44,206 nucleotides of DNA from Pezizomycotina sp. ARF18 (taxonomy: Eukaryota > Ascomycota): positions 35,695 through 79,900 of the forward strand of contig AZLU01000188.1 of NCBI GenBank assembly GCA_002224055.1, written 5' to 3'. Every line of letters starts with the position of its first letter. Within the stretch, counting starts at the first letter, position 1. Shown here in pieces: positions 1 through 14,131 of the stretch. Below the pieces are notes generated by a model. The model had not been told where the DNA came from. It saw only the letters and a program-made list of their open reading frames with translations, and searched no databases. A program made the translations under genes and the position numbers.

Positions 1-1768
1 AAAAAAAAAAACAGAGCGAAAATTTTGACCCACCAAATATTCCTAAATCTTGAACTTTGTCACCAGCCGTCGCGATCAAATATCTTCTGCTAATCGGTGT
101 CTTATATCCAGAATATATTTCGATTTGCTCGGTGACCTTATTGTCGGGTTGGACTGGTTCGAAGATACCCAAAGTGTCTAGAAATCTGGGGACGGTTTCC
201 TCTATCCGTCTATTCGATGTTATATATAATATTTCTCTCTATCGTTATTCGGTTCTCGCCTGTTGGCCTTTCCTTCTTTTTTCCTTCGCCCACACAACGA
301 ACGAAGGGAGGGAGAAAATCAAATCGTCTCACCCTCCAAAAAAAAAAAGAAATGAAAAAAAAAATAATATAATCCGAGAAATAATACTTTATATTAGTCT
401 CTGATACGTTCGAGTGTATTTCCCTTGAAACCCAAGATGGATGCGAAGAGGCTCCAAGTGTGCAAAGAAGGGAGGTGTTGTTCCGGGTGCGGAGGGGAGG
501 GGTGCGTGGAAGAATCCAAACTGATACTCCCTGACACACCGGGGGTTTTTTTTTAGCCTGCAGGGCAAGATGACTCTGTCCTGTCCAATTCGGGTTGCAG
601 AGTATCCTTTTACTACTTTTTTTTTATTTGTCGCCGCTTTTCTACAAAGGCTATAATTCTCCGGTCGGGTTTACGTCCGTCCTAAGTGAAGTCTCCAAAT
701 CCAGTAACGAATTCTAAGTTAAGTATCGAGAATAATGTCCAAGTGGTTGATGTAGGATTGCGAATCGCTGATCGGGGATCGAGGACGGAGCGAAGAGGGA
801 GAGAGATGGAGGAAAGAGGATGAAAAGAGAAGAGGGGTCTGCGGATTAAGAGGAGGAGGGGTTCTATCTATCGATGGATAGAAGAAGAAAAAAGGGAAAA
901 AGGAAGATATCTCAATACAATGAGACGAATGACGATGGAGAGAGAGGGAAAAGAAGGAAAAGAAAAATAGAGAAGGGGCGAATAAACAAGACAGTGTTGC
1001 ATGCACTTGTCACTACTGACTGCCCTTCCCACACACACGCACACACACACACCACTCTACGACTACTCTTACTTTATTTTTTGACTTCCTTTTTTTCTTT
1101 CCTTTTTTGGGGGTGGGCAAGGTTTTTATTGGTGTGATTTCCTGTTTATACAACATCATAGTATTTTTTGTATGTGTCCTTCCCGCCGCCCACTGGCAAA
1201 TTAGATGCCAAGCCCGCCATGTCCACGAGGATCACGAAAAGAAAAAGCAGGGCCTAGGGATTTTTTTTTTTCAATCTAATGAGACCGTATTATGTAATCA
1301 GAGTCGAGAACCGAAAAGCAAAAAAAAAAAAAAAAAAAGGACCCGAAATATCGGATGAAACGACTGGCCACGAATATATATATATAACCTTCAATTGTAG
1401 CTTATGCAATGAATTCCGTCAAGAGTTTAGACCAGCAAGAGTTCGTAGGCAGTTCTAATAGTTTCGTATTTCGGAATGAACAGCTAAGGATCAAAAAAAA
1501 TTTTTATTTATAAATAGAAGACGAAAAGAGAGAATCCTGTCTTCGGTTTCTTTTGGGCACTTCTTCAAGGAAAAGCACCGCTCCATCCAGGACTATTATA
1601 CTACATTTGAGAGGAAAGGATATAATAAAAAGGACCATGCTTGGTGACTGTGTACAAGAGCGTATCTCTGCGGGCGGACCGGATATCGCTTTAGTGAGCG
1701 TTGTTCTTGTGGTGGCCTGTAAGAGGTTAGGGTAACTGGGTTAGCTATCCAGCAGCAATTGAAGGATA
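1..1768. other. Left-edge non-coding stretch
   Basis: I see no convincing gene here. The stretch holds purine-rich and pyrimidine-rich low-complexity DNA (for example 780-970), a short CA repeat near 1031-1050, an A19 run at 1320-1338 and a short TA repeat near 1374-1385. Open frames are short, overlap one another on both strands and match no family I know. The segment nearest 1768 is likely 3' flank of the ATP17 gene on the minus strand. Confidence 0.5.
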
Positions 1769-2446
1769 TCAGTGGGGAGATATTTTATATCTAGAAAGTT
1801 TCATACGGAGGTGGAAGTAGTAGTTGTTTGCGTAACCGAACTGTAGAATGAGTTAGCTATATTGTTCCTATTCTGGCCCCCAGTAGGCTGTATTTGACCA
1901 ATTCCAACAGCATAGCACATTGAGCGTGAACTTACGAGGATCAGTGCACCGAGGAGGTGGACGAGAGCTATATGATAGCAAAGTAGTCATAAAAATTAGC
2001 CATAATTCGTCCTCAAATCTAATAGCAAATTGTCATGACGGCTTCGAGGGTATATATGACGTACGGGCAGCACTGGCATTCTTGCCGACGAAGTAGCGCT
2101 CCTTGTATCTGCCCAGCAACCAGAAGGCTTAGTCTGCGGCGCAGGACCCTTGGGGAGCTTCGTGTAGAAGTCGACGATGCGGTGCATCCGTGCGGCATCT
2201 TTGACGGCTCCCAGTCCCTAATTGTCCGGCCAAAAAATATCTGTCAGCTCTAGCTCCCCAATAGCGATAGCGGAAATCAGATGCCACTCGCAATGACAAG
2301 GTCGGAGGTCGTGATATGTATGAAGTCATCGGAGAGGGGGAGGTTTAATGTCGGAGGAGACGGGCTTCGAGGGTGAGTAACGTACCGTGGAGACGCAATT
2401 TTCGCGGGATTATCGTCGAAATCCCTCGACGGAAGATTAACGACAT
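1769..2446 (-). CDS. ATP17: Mitochondrial F1F0 ATP synthase subunit f (Atp17)
   Basis: This is a small membrane subunit of the ATP synthase Fo sector in the inner mitochondrial membrane. Four exons can be traced: 2446-2386, 2217-2066, 1967-1937 and 1840 to the stop. The first exon gives MSLIFRRGIST followed by an IIPPKIASP-like stretch. The second carries DAARMHRIVDFYTKLPKGPA and then GRYKERYF and GKNASAA. The third gives VHLLGALIL, the membrane segment, and the fourth FGYANNYYFHLR. This order and a total near 100 residues match fungal Atp17. All introns are GT-AG; that at 1841-1935 has a clear branch site. Single-base breaks lie near 2400 and near 2110 (after KPSG). The exact stop is uncertain: 1769 in the frame as read, or near 1791 if one base is missing after FHLR. 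Confidence 0.85.
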
Positions 2447-2744
2447 GGTGATACTTGAATGCTGATGAACTCGATGGATTGGTGCTGCTGGTGGGTGCTG
2501 CTAGAATAAATCGGTCGTAGTTTTAGTAGTTTGAGGAATTAAATATTTTATTTTTATTTTTTTTTGGTATTTCTTTCGATAATAATTTTGCTCGACATGA
2601 AATTCACACATTGTAATTGGCTCTTGGCATTGCCCTACTACTTTGCCGGACGTCACCTAAAATTCCCCCAATAATAATTTCCATTCTTACCCACTGACTG
2701 TTTTCCGATCACTCCTCATCCACATCACTTACAATCTTCGCACA
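2447..2744. promoter_or_regulatory. Bidirectional promoter between ATP17 and the NDUFS4 gene
   Basis: The start codons of ATP17 (minus, 2446) and the NDUFS4-type gene (plus, 2745) are only 298 bp apart, so both must use this interval. An inverted CCAAT box, ATTGG, lies at 2616-2620 about midway; CCAAT is the core bound by the fungal Hap2/3/5 complex, a regulator of respiratory genes. A T-rich stretch lies at 2545-2567 and short pyrimidine-rich sequence precedes the plus-strand start. That Hap control is used here is inference from one motif. Confidence 0.6.
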
Positions 2745-3446
2745 ATGTCGCTTCTACGAATCATCAAGGAGCCTCTGGAGGCCGTCGCTAGCTGTCATGT
2801 CCGGGCAAGCTTGGTCCGCTACCAGCACGAACACAAAGCTTCGGACACGGACGTACCCGCCCCCGAAGAAGAACGCAAATACACCCACGACCAAATGACC
2901 TCGTACAGTTTCCTCTCCCTCACAATCGTACTTCCCAAGACAAACTCTAACATATCACCGAGATCCTACTCCCCCACCGCAGTTTCGCCCGACGAGCATA
3001 TCCACGAGGGCGTCGTTCCGCCGGTATAGTCTCCGGGGCTCCCAGCGACCTCCAAGGCCGCACCGTCCGCATCTACAAGCCCTGCAAGAACGCGATGCAG
3101 TCCAGCCACTGGAACGGCAGGGCGTGGCGCATGGACTGGGATATCCTACAGAAGGCACCGGTGGAGAATCCGCTGATGGGGTGGCAGAGTTCGGCGGATT
3201 ACATGCAGGGGACGCATCTGAGCTTTAAGACTAAAGAGGATGCGATAAATTTCGCGGAAGAAGCAAGGTATATACCCCTCTTGTTCGAATTGAGTAGCGA
3301 GGAGAGATTGGGAAGCTAACGGCATGTGTGTACCAGGTTACGAGTGGTTTATTCAGGAGCCGAAGACGAGGGAGTTCGTGCCGAAGGCTTACGCGAGTAA
3401 CTTCACTTGGAGTGGACAGAAGCTGAAGAACATTCATACCAAGTAA
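2745..3446 (+). CDS. NDUFS4: NADH:ubiquinone oxidoreductase 18-21 kDa subunit (NDUFS4 type)
   Basis: This is an accessory subunit of respiratory complex I, matrix side. Exon 1 starts [16 protein letters not shown], a plausible mitochondrial presequence, and runs to HEGVVPPV. It continues in another frame with [18 protein letters not shown], then [24 protein letters not shown] and [11 protein letters not shown], all typical of this family. An intron at 3268-3336 has GT-AG ends and a GCTAAC branch site. The last exon reads [20 protein letters not shown] and ends [11 protein letters not shown]. One base appears to be missing near 3025, where the frame shifts between PPV and IVSGAP, and the splice junction is also one base out of phase. 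An alternative intron at about 2928-2982 fits the phase less well. Identity is secure; the exact exon model is not. Confidence 0.88.
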
Positions 3447-3702
3447 AAAGCAGTGCTTGGTCTTCTTTTTTCTTTCTTTTTAAACTTTGTTTTAATTTCT
3501 TTCCGGCCCCAGTGTATATATACGTATTCGTAGGCATATTGATCGTACTAGGTGTTTTCAAATCATATTTCTAGTTTCATAAACAATGATTCGCATTATA
3601 CAAAAATACGGATTCCATATGATATCAAAATGTCTACAAATGGCCATGCAATGCTAGCTACGAGGAGCTTAAGACTAGGGTACAATGTTCGTATTAGACG
3701 TT
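3447..3702. other. Convergent 3' intergenic region
   Basis: This 256-bp gap separates the 3' end of the complex I gene from the 3' end of the uridine kinase gene on the other strand. It is AT-rich with T-rich tracts after the first stop codon, as expected of overlapping terminator and polyadenylation regions. No further gene is visible. Confidence 0.5.
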
Positions 3703-5491
3703 TTAGCATCCATAGTACGCCTCATCTATCCATCGCTTCGCCCATCCCTCCTCAATACCCGCAACTACAATTCTGACATCAGGGAATACTGCATTCAGTC
3801 TTCTCAAGCCCACAGGGCTTGCCATATACGTCAAGAAAATAATCCTGTCCTCCTTTACTCCGTGATCTTTCAATACCTGCACCGACATTAGAGCTGCCGC
3901 ACCGGTAGCTATCTGAGGATCAAGCACCAGCACATGCTTCCCGCTAACACAGGACGGGAGCTTGAGGTGGTGTAGCTCCGGCTCGCCTGTCCGAATATTG
4001 GACTGCACCAAAATGCGACCCATCTGGCAATCGAACAACCCGCTTTAGGCCAGTCTCGAGGACACCTCCGGATCGCAATATGGTTACGCCGCACACCGAC
4101 GATGATGGGACGAGCCCTTGGTAAGTTCTTCCTACGGGGGTTGTAACGGTCTTGGACTCGAATGTCATATTGTCCAGAGCACTAGATGAACAGTTAGCCA
4201 AAGTGTACCGCCTGAAAAGAAGCAATTGGAGCTAGGATTGTAAATTACCGTTCGACTAATAACGCCGCAACCTGTCGAAATAGAAAATAAAGTCCTCCCG
4301 CCGCGTGGTGCGGTCCTGAATAATGGTATGCATCCTCTCAACTGCGGCGTCTGCTCCAGGACAATAACGTTTCCGAAAGAGGTTCTTCGATCACTTTCTG
4401 CCGAGTTCCTCTATTTTGGCGCAGTGCATCTCGCTCTTCACGGTCAATGCGCGGTGGATGTGCTTAACAACCATGTCTGCGCAGAAAAATTCGTTAGTAT
4501 TCTTAGTTTGAGAAACTATGGAACCGGTTTGAATCTTAGCTTCCATACTATTGCCGTAATGTTATCTATACCGCGAGGTATGGCGATATCCGCATTCTTG
4601 ATCTGAGTTTGACATATAACTCAAAGTTGGGCTTTACGAAGCCGTGCCACTGCTTCAGAGCGCCTCGCACACTAGATAGGAATTTATCAGATGGGGTTCT
4701 AACACAAGTCAGAGCTATAACTTACTCGCGACCTCGACTCTTCACGTCTCTGGCCAATCTCCGCGCCAAACATATATCGGAGTCGGTGTCAAACAATATC
4801 TGTGCTTCCATTAGCCCGATTTCTTCAGGCAAGCAGTCCGTCGAAGAAATACCCACTTTCATATCCAAAAGTTCTAGAACCCTGGGTCGTATAATGCAAA
4901 GATTCCTTCCAGAATAAGCACATGACATGAATATATTGTCGTGGTTTTTCCCTTCACTCTCTGATGTTCTCGAAGGAGTATATGGGTATCTCAGCCTTCT
5001 TTCTAGTAATTTCTTGAATTAGCCGGTAATTTCTGTGATTAAATTTGACCTCACATAACAAGCCCCTTGCACATACCCAGCTTTCAAATCCCTTAGCTGT
5101 CGATCAGAATATCGAAATCTATTGCCGACGGCGAATCAAAGTCGTAGTTGTTCGCGAAGGCTTGTTTCGACTGTTCAGGAGTGAGCTCCTTGTAAAAAGA
5201 GTCCTACACCCGATTTCTTTCAGCATTTTGAACAATACTTAAAGACGATCGTGGTATCCAACCATAGACAGAATAACGACCCATGGTAGGTTCAACAAGT
5301 TCACTAGCCCGAGCTGCGACAGACGTCTTGCCGGAACCGCTACTGCCTGCAATCCCTATTATCTTGTAAATGTTAGCCATGTTTGTATCGCAAATATAAT
5401 TCATTGAAAACAAAGGGGTAAGAAATGGAGGAAAAGGTAGACGAACATGTGTGTCTGTCCACGGAGGACTATATTGAAGCGTCTCACGCAT
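3703..5491 (-). CDS. URK1: Uridine kinase fused to uracil phosphoribosyltransferase domain (Urk1 type)
   Basis: Pyrimidine salvage enzyme: phosphorylates uridine and cytidine. The N-terminal kinase has a P-loop, GIAGSSGSGKTS, preceded by YSPPW. Further on are DSFYKELTPEQ, NNYDFD, LEGIFALYD, FDTDSDICLARRLARDV and QWHGFVKPNFELYV. The C-terminal half is a UPRT domain: KTVTTPVGRTYQGL, CGVTILRSGG, GRILVQSN, RTGEPELHHLKLP and LDPQIATGAAALM. This order matches fungal Urk1 of roughly 450-500 residues. Several GT-AG introns with CTAAC or CTAAT branch sites are visible. About eight one-base breaks interrupt the frame (near 5287, 5096, 4967, 4882, 4607, 4336, 4268 and 4034), all fitting one missing base. 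The chosen start at 5491 may not be the true N-terminus. Whether the UPRT half is catalytic in this family is uncertain. Confidence 0.88.
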
Positions 5492-6862
5492 GTCTGTAAT
5501 TGTTAAACCGTTAGAACCGTTTTTAAGAGAGGATCCGCTAAGATTGCCTTTCTAGCTTGAAATGTCAAAGCTTTTTGCGTTACAATCTCGACGACAGGAG
5601 CGTATTTGTGTCCGGATTTCTTCCTCTCTCAAATTCCGGAGAACCAAGAGTAATCTGGGGGAAAAATCCACCAGGGGAGGATCAGAAATAAACTAAAAGG
5701 AAAAAAGGGAGAGGGGAAGAGGGAATGCAGGCCTTATTCATATTCTAGATTGCACAGCGGCCATGGCCGGTTTGCCGTTGCGCCACCTATATACCCAGTG
5801 CGGTGCCGCGAGACCGATTTCTGATATTGGCAAGTGGCTTGGAGTCGAGCAGTTACGGTGTAGGATACTTATTTCGATATTTCCAATTCCAGATTAAGGA
5901 AGCTAGTTCAGGGTTCTAAAAGTCCAATACTATGACAATAGATCCGCTCGAGTCGAAAATATTCCGGGGTATAAAAGCAGCAAGAGGTAGAAGAATACAG
6001 AATGTTACGATGCAACCATAACTATCTACAAAATTCGAGTTTGAAGATTAGGTACTTTAGCTCATAAATTTACTACCACTGTCCATGCCGAACAAGCTTT
6101 CGGGTGCCTTGTACCTGAGCTTTAATTTTATATGCTGCACTTTTGCGTTACCGCACACCCTCTTGTACCACCCGTTCGGGAGTCGCATACAAAAACCGCA
6201 CAGAAGAAAAATTTTCTTACCTAAGTTTCCTTCTTCTTTTCTCTTTTCTCGTTTTCTCGTTTTCTCGTTTTCTTCCCACAGTTCCAACGGATATTTCTCA
6301 CTGTTGTATGTGCACATTTTTTTTTTTTTTCGTTCAGTAGCTATGGTCTCGTTATCGAGTCGATGGTGTACTGGCAAAAAATCTTATTGGCGTATTTCTT
6401 GACTGTAGGTTCTGCTGTAAGGTTCCAAACTGTACCAGAAAGAAGGTTGATAAAAGCCGCATTAGAAAGAAGGAGGGAAAGGGAAATAAAAAGAACCGTT
6501 TGTTCCTCTTTACTTTTTTTCCCTTTTCTTTTTCATCCCTCTCCTCCGCCTCCTCATATCGTCATCTTTCATTCCTACTGCGTAGCCTTCTCCTTCCTTC
6601 CCCCCCCCCCCCCCTCTCTCTCTCTCCATTCTAAAGGAATCAGAATTATATTCTGCCTCTCGAGGTCTTGAAGAATATCGGCTTCTCCGTTCTACTGCTC
6701 AACTTTGATGGCTTATCGTTAGGCTCCAAGAAGAGCTCATACGTCGTTATACCCGTTTAGACGGATCAATCCTATTTCAACACAAAAAGAAATTACAAAG
6801 CACAGACCTAGCTTAAAGTTTCTGCTTATTTTATCGGTATCCTTCTGAAAAGCTCTTCTATA
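5492..6862. promoter_or_regulatory. Divergent intergenic region, URK1 / GID8
   Basis: This 1.4-kb interval lies between the start of URK1 (minus) and the proposed start of GID8 (plus), so it should carry both promoters. It contains purine-rich and pyrimidine-rich tracts, a (TTTTC)n-like stretch near 6235-6275, T13 near 6318-6330 and C14 followed by a TC repeat at 6601-6627. Open frames here are low-complexity and not convincing as genes. Confidence 0.45.
6601..6627 (+). repeat. C14 plus (TC)n simple repeat
   Basis: A run of 14 C is directly followed by about six TC units. It is a pure pyrimidine tract upstream of GID8. Such tracts are prone to length error in sequencing and to slippage. Confidence 0.9.
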
Positions 6863-8204
6863 ATGGTATTTCTTCCTCTCTCTCGGAGTCTCTTTACCAC
6901 AGATGAGCTAGATTGCTAACTCTGGCATTTAGACATCGGCATCGAGTACACGAAGGAACTCGCCCTCCGTCGAGTGGGAGCGTCGAGCGGACGATGTGAA
7001 ACCTCCCAAATCGTAAGTACGCGTTGCTATCCCTCAACCTGTTCTGGTTTCCAGGCCTTGTGAAAAGTCCCGCGTTTCTATGATGCAATTCATTTTGAAC
7101 AAATTGGGAATCTCTCCGAGAAATTAAGAGTGTGGAGAACAATATATAATTTGTCTTTTCTGAACATTATCCTTCATGGGAGATACGCGATTACTAGTTT
7201 CCTTTCTGGCGATGTGTTTATTTTCGTGGATTAGCAATCTGATCTGCTAACGCGTAACACAATAGTGACATCGACTCTTTGGTCATGAACTATCTGATCA
7301 TCGAAGGTCACGAACTCGCAGCGAGAAGTTCTCCCAGGAGGCCAACATCAAACCCAGATTGACCTCGAGTCCATCCGCGAGAGGATCCGCATCAGAACTG
7401 CCATCCACCAGGGCCAAATCCAGCAGGCTATTGAGATGATCAACGACCTAGACTCTGAGGTAAGAGCTATCTAGTTGCAATTATTATCCTTGTCCGTTCT
7501 CAGAAACCGATTCTACCACGACCTTTGCAATGATTAAATATGTTTTCATGCACCACTCTCAGACCTTCGGGTCGGTGATGATAAAAAACATCCAAAACTT
7601 CAGTCTTCAATATGAGCACCATAGTTGAAATACATTATATACCCAGCCGTTTTTGCAGCTTTATTGCCTGCTTGTCATTGGCCTCTGCTAACATTGCTAT
7701 TTTGCCGACCTGGTGGGATTAGATTTTGGACACCAACCCTATCCTGCATTTTGCTCTTCTTCGGTTGCAGCTGATCGAACTCATCGCGAGTGCATGTCGT
7801 CCCCTTCCGGCGATATCACGCCCGCGCTGAATTTCGCATCGGCTCAGCTTGGGCCCAGGCTCCTCAGAACCCAGTTTTCTTGAAGGATCTGGAAAAAACC
7901 ATGGCACTGCTCTGCTTTCCTTCCGACCAACTGGCACGCCTCTGGCCGAGCTGCTAGACCCCAGGCTTCGCAAGCACGTCGCGAACAGAGTAAACGAGGC
8001 GATTCTCGAATCTCAGGCATCATGCCGGAAGCCAAAGTGAAGAATCTGGTCAAGCTGCGGGCGTGGATCGAAAACTACGCTGCGAACTCTGATTCCGGCC
8101 GCCTCCGCTCTATCCCGAGGTTGGATCTCGGCCTCGGCGACGGCGCGCAGATGGGGAACGGAGTTGTGGGCAACAACCAAGGTGATGTCAGCGCTCAAGT
8201 ATAG
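6863..8204 (+). CDS. GID8: GID complex subunit 8 (LisH-CTLH protein)
   Basis: Gid8 is a scaffold subunit of the GID/CTLH ubiquitin ligase, which in yeast degrades gluconeogenic enzymes when glucose returns. After an EWERRADDVKPPKS-like segment comes the LisH region (DIDSLVMNYLIIEGHELAA, then KFSQEANI), the CTLH region (DLESIRERIRIRTAIHQG, QQAIEMINDLDSE, ILDTNPILHFALL) and the CRA-type C-terminus (ALNFASAQLGPRA, LKDLEKTMALLCFP, PLAELLDPRLRKHVANRV, NEAILESQ). Introns are inferred at 6866-6932, 7013-7265 and 7460-7722. The start is inferred: an ATG at 6863 joined directly to a GT donor gives a first exon of a single codon and keeps the phase. One-base breaks are visible near 7330 and 7365, with more in the last exon. 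Confidence 0.85.
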
Positions 8205-8888
8205 AATACTAAGCGACCAAGCTCCAATTTCGCCCTACCGTTTCACCGTCCCCTCTCAGTCTGCTAGACTGATTAGACATCACTGCCTTCAGTATCATTA
8301 AATCATTAGAGCTTTCACCTTCCAGACAGTTGAGGGTTGCTTCATGATTATATAACGTCAATACTACATTTTTTTTTTCATTCCTTTCGCTATTTCTACT
8401 TTACGTAAACTTATCGAGCTATAATCTTCTGTGTTTTTTTTAATGGGTATGGTTGGCGCATTGAGCGACGGCGTTTCTAGGAGTTTTTTCTTTCTTCAGT
8501 AGCTTTTTATGTATTATAATGAAACGGCTATAATAGGCCTTCTTCACTTGCTCTGGGGCGAAATACTAGAGCAATATTATTCAATAGCTTAATCAAGCAA
8601 TAATTCCAATAAAACGTAAAGATCCAAATATCAAAACACCTGTGATCTGCAGCAAAGAAATCGTCCCATATTTTTCCAATTAGATTTTGATCTTTGTAGT
8701 GATAAGTTTTGGCGAATCGGATTTTACCTTCTAGAAGACATGCGGCGCAAGTGGTGAAAAAAAAAAAAAAAAAAAGCTTATCGCAGAAAATTTTTTCTAC
8801 CGCCTTTCATAAAGCTTCAAGCTCAAAGACCGCACAAATCTCGAAACCAGTAAACACCCCACAGAAACTGGACTGTTTGACAGAAAAA
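8205..8888. other. Intergenic region, GID8 / ESF1
   Basis: Non-coding stretch of 684 bp between two plus-strand genes. It contains T-rich tracts that may serve as the GID8 3' end and an A19 run at 8757-8775 about 115 bp before the ESF1 start codon. No further gene is visible. Confidence 0.5.
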
Positions 8889-11154
8889 ATGGCGAAAACA
8901 GATAGAAAAGAAATGAAATCTACGGATGGTATCATAAGTACGTATAGCTTCATCTTCAATTGCAGTTTTTTCTATCTGATTAAAGCTACACTTTATTTCC
9001 CTCTTTCGCAAAAGCCGATCCGCGGTTTCCTCCGTCTACAACGACCCTCGCTTCGCCAAAGTCCGGCGGAAGGACAAGCAGGTCGCGCTCGACGACAGGT
9101 TCAAGCGCATCCTCACGGATAAGGAATTCGCCAGGAAAGCAACCCGCGACAAGGTCGGCCGCAAGATCACGAAGAATGCCGCCAGGGAAGAAATCGAGCG
9201 GCTATACCACTTCGAAGGCGACGAAGACGCCGCAAAAAAGGCCGACGACGCTGAAGTCTACGTAGAAGGCGAAAGCGGAAGTAAATCGTCGGAGATGATG
9301 ACAGCGACGTACCCGTAAAGTTCGACCCTGCGCGCGCGAAGGCGTCATCGACACGTCGAGCGAGGAAAGTAGCGAAGAGAGCGGTTCCGAGGATGACGAC
9401 GACGAGGAAGTCGTCGAGGAGGAAGCGAAAGATCTAGATGAGGCGCAGAAGAGGCTGGATGAAGTACCCACGGGCGATATAACGAGGCGGTTAGCTGCCG
9501 TAAACCTGGACTGGACCACGTGCGCGCGATCGACCTGATGGCTACGTTCTCCAGCTTCGTTCCCATCGGCGGCAAATCGAGCGGATATCGATATACCCGA
9601 GCGAGTTCGGCAAGCAGCGCATGGAGAGGGAGGAGATGGAAGGTCCGCCGAAGGAGATTTTCGGAGTAAAGAGAAGGAGAAGGAACCATCGGCGTCATCG
9701 ATATCTCAAAGAAGAAGGACGACAAAAAGAAAAAGAAACAAAGGAAAAGATGGCGATGACAAAGAGGAGGAAGAGATAACCGCGGCGTCGTTGATAAAAG
9801 AAGACAAGGGGAAGAGTTTGACGGCGCAAAGCTGAGGAAGTACCAGCTGGAACGGTTACGGTACTTCTACGCTATCGTCGAATGCGACAGTAAGGAACTG
9901 CGAACAGCATATATACGGACTGCGATGGGCAGAGTACGAAGCCACGGCGAATTTTTTCGACCTGCGGTTCGTACCCGACGACACTACCTTGACGACAAGC
10001 CGCGGGGACGAGTGGACTGGCGCCGCGTCCAATTACAAGCCAACGACTTCGTTACTGATGTCAGTATTACTCTCTCTTTTTTTTTTTTTAAAAAAAAAAA
10101 AATTTTTTTTTCGGAACTAACAAGATCACCACCAGGCTCTCCAACACTCGAAAGTCAAGCTCACGTGGGATCAAGACGATCAAATGCGCAAGCAAGTTGT
10201 CAAGGAAGCATCTCGCGGCGTGATATAGAGGATAGACCTCAAGGCGTACCTCGCCTCCAGCGACAGCGAGAGCGATGCGGAGAAGGCGGAGGAGCTACGC
10301 CGCCAGTATCGCGACAAGCTAAATCTACAATACTCCGGCAACGCCGGCGGAGAAAAGGCCTCCAAATCAAAGAAGCCAGTAGGCGACATGAAGTCACGTT
10401 CACGTCGGCGCTCAGCGGCGATAAAGAAAACGGCGACATCTTCGAGAAAGAAGAAACCACGATTGAAAAGTATCAAAGGAAGGAAAGGGAGCGCGGAAAA
10501 AGAGAAGGAGAAGCTGAAAGCTATGAAATCCGGCGACGGTGAGGACACGAACAATCAGACGAAGAAATGGCAGAAGCTACTACGGAGGACCTCGGATTCG
10601 ACGACCCTTTCTTCGACGACGCACCCGCGAAAGTCGACAAGAAAAAAGAAAAGAAGCTAAAGAAAGAAAAGAAAGTCGCGGCGGAAGCAGCCAGCGCCGC
10701 CGAACGGGAGAAGCTGGAGCTAATAATGAAGGACGACGACGGCGTAGCCTCGGGGAGAAGCTGGAGCACTACAACATGAGAAACATCCTGAAAGCAGAAA
10801 AAGCAACCAAACTGAAAGGGAAAGCGGCGAGGAGGTCTAAGAACAAGCTCCTCGCGCTGAAGGGTTGCAGGACGATTTCAAGATGGACGTCAAAGATCCG
10901 AGGTTCAACGCCCTGTTCGAGAACCCGAGTACGCTATAGATCCCACGAACCCCAAGTTCAAGAAGACGAACGCCATGTCGAAGCTGCTAGAAGAGAAGAG
11001 GAAGAGAACAGGTAGCGAAAGGCAGCACGATGGCAATGACGATGAGAGGAAGCTGAAGTCCAAGAAGAGAAAGGTTGATTCCGAGGCAGGCGAGCGTGAT
11101 CTCAATACGCTTGTCCGTTCCATGAAGAATAAATCTAAGAGGGTTGTAAGATAA
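8889..11154 (+). CDS. ESF1: Pre-rRNA processing protein Esf1
   Basis: Nucleolar protein needed for 18S rRNA maturation in the small-subunit processome. The start MAKTDRKEMKSTDGII is joined across an intron (8938-9014) to DPRF-SVYNDPRFAKVRRKD, then DDRFKRILTDKEFA and DKVGRKITKNAAREEIERLY. An acidic stretch follows, then NLDWD-HVRAIDLMA, FSSFVPIGGK and SIYPSEFGKQRM, the expected Esf1 core. The middle has KYQLERLRYFYAIVECDS, a second intron at 10060-10135, and ALQHSKVKLTWDQDDQMRKQ. The end carries the NUC153 domain (KDPRFNALFENPEYAIDP, FKKTNAMSKLLEEKRKR) and a basic tail SMKNKSKRVVR. Lysine- and acid-rich composition is normal for the family. Many one-base breaks split the frame (for example near 9022, 9300 and 9520). 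Identity is strong; the joined frame is not available from this sequence. Confidence 0.88.
10060..10135 (+). other. ESF1 intron 2 with T13-A13-T9 tract
   Basis: The intron separates NDFVTD from ALQHSKVK. It begins GTCAGT and ends CACCAG, with an AACTAAC branch site. Almost half of it is T13 (10077-10089), A13 (10090-10102), T9 (10103-10111), a perfect palindrome of T13A13 with a third complementary arm. Confidence 0.75.
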
Positions 11155-11488
11155 TAGGTGTCAATGTACTATACAAAAAATTTACTACACATTTAATGTT
11201 AATAAATAGGCCCGCATTTCATGGGAGTGATCGATTATAACCCAATGCTATAGAAGTTTATAATCTAGCCGTCATATATATCAAAATTTCTTATCGGCTA
11301 TATATATAGCTCTCATTGTTTCTTTCCCGACCATGAACCGCCCATTATATATTATGTGAACTAAAGAAATAATAGTATCTTCGACTTTTAGCGTACACAG
11401 CGACATGAATTTTGTTTTTATGCTTCTTTGGTATATCTAAACAAATAAAAATGAAGCTTGAAAAGCGTAAAAAGATGTAATAAGTAGG
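11155..11488. other. Convergent 3' region, ESF1 / CEF1
   Basis: AT-rich 334-bp interval between convergent genes, with several TATATA elements typical of fungal 3' ends. I see no gene in it. Confidence 0.5.

Positions 11489-14131
<2,643 letters not shown>

Noticed and set aside
3703-5491. Reading URK1 as a true pseudogene
   Set aside because: The frame is lost about eight times, but every conserved motif and splice signal is kept and the same pattern affects all neighbouring housekeeping genes, which points to base-level sequence error.
9925-10542. A 205-codon plus-strand frame inside ESF1
   Set aside because: It reads straight through an intron and several frame breaks, so most of it is out of frame with respect to Esf1. 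Only small pieces coincide with the real protein.
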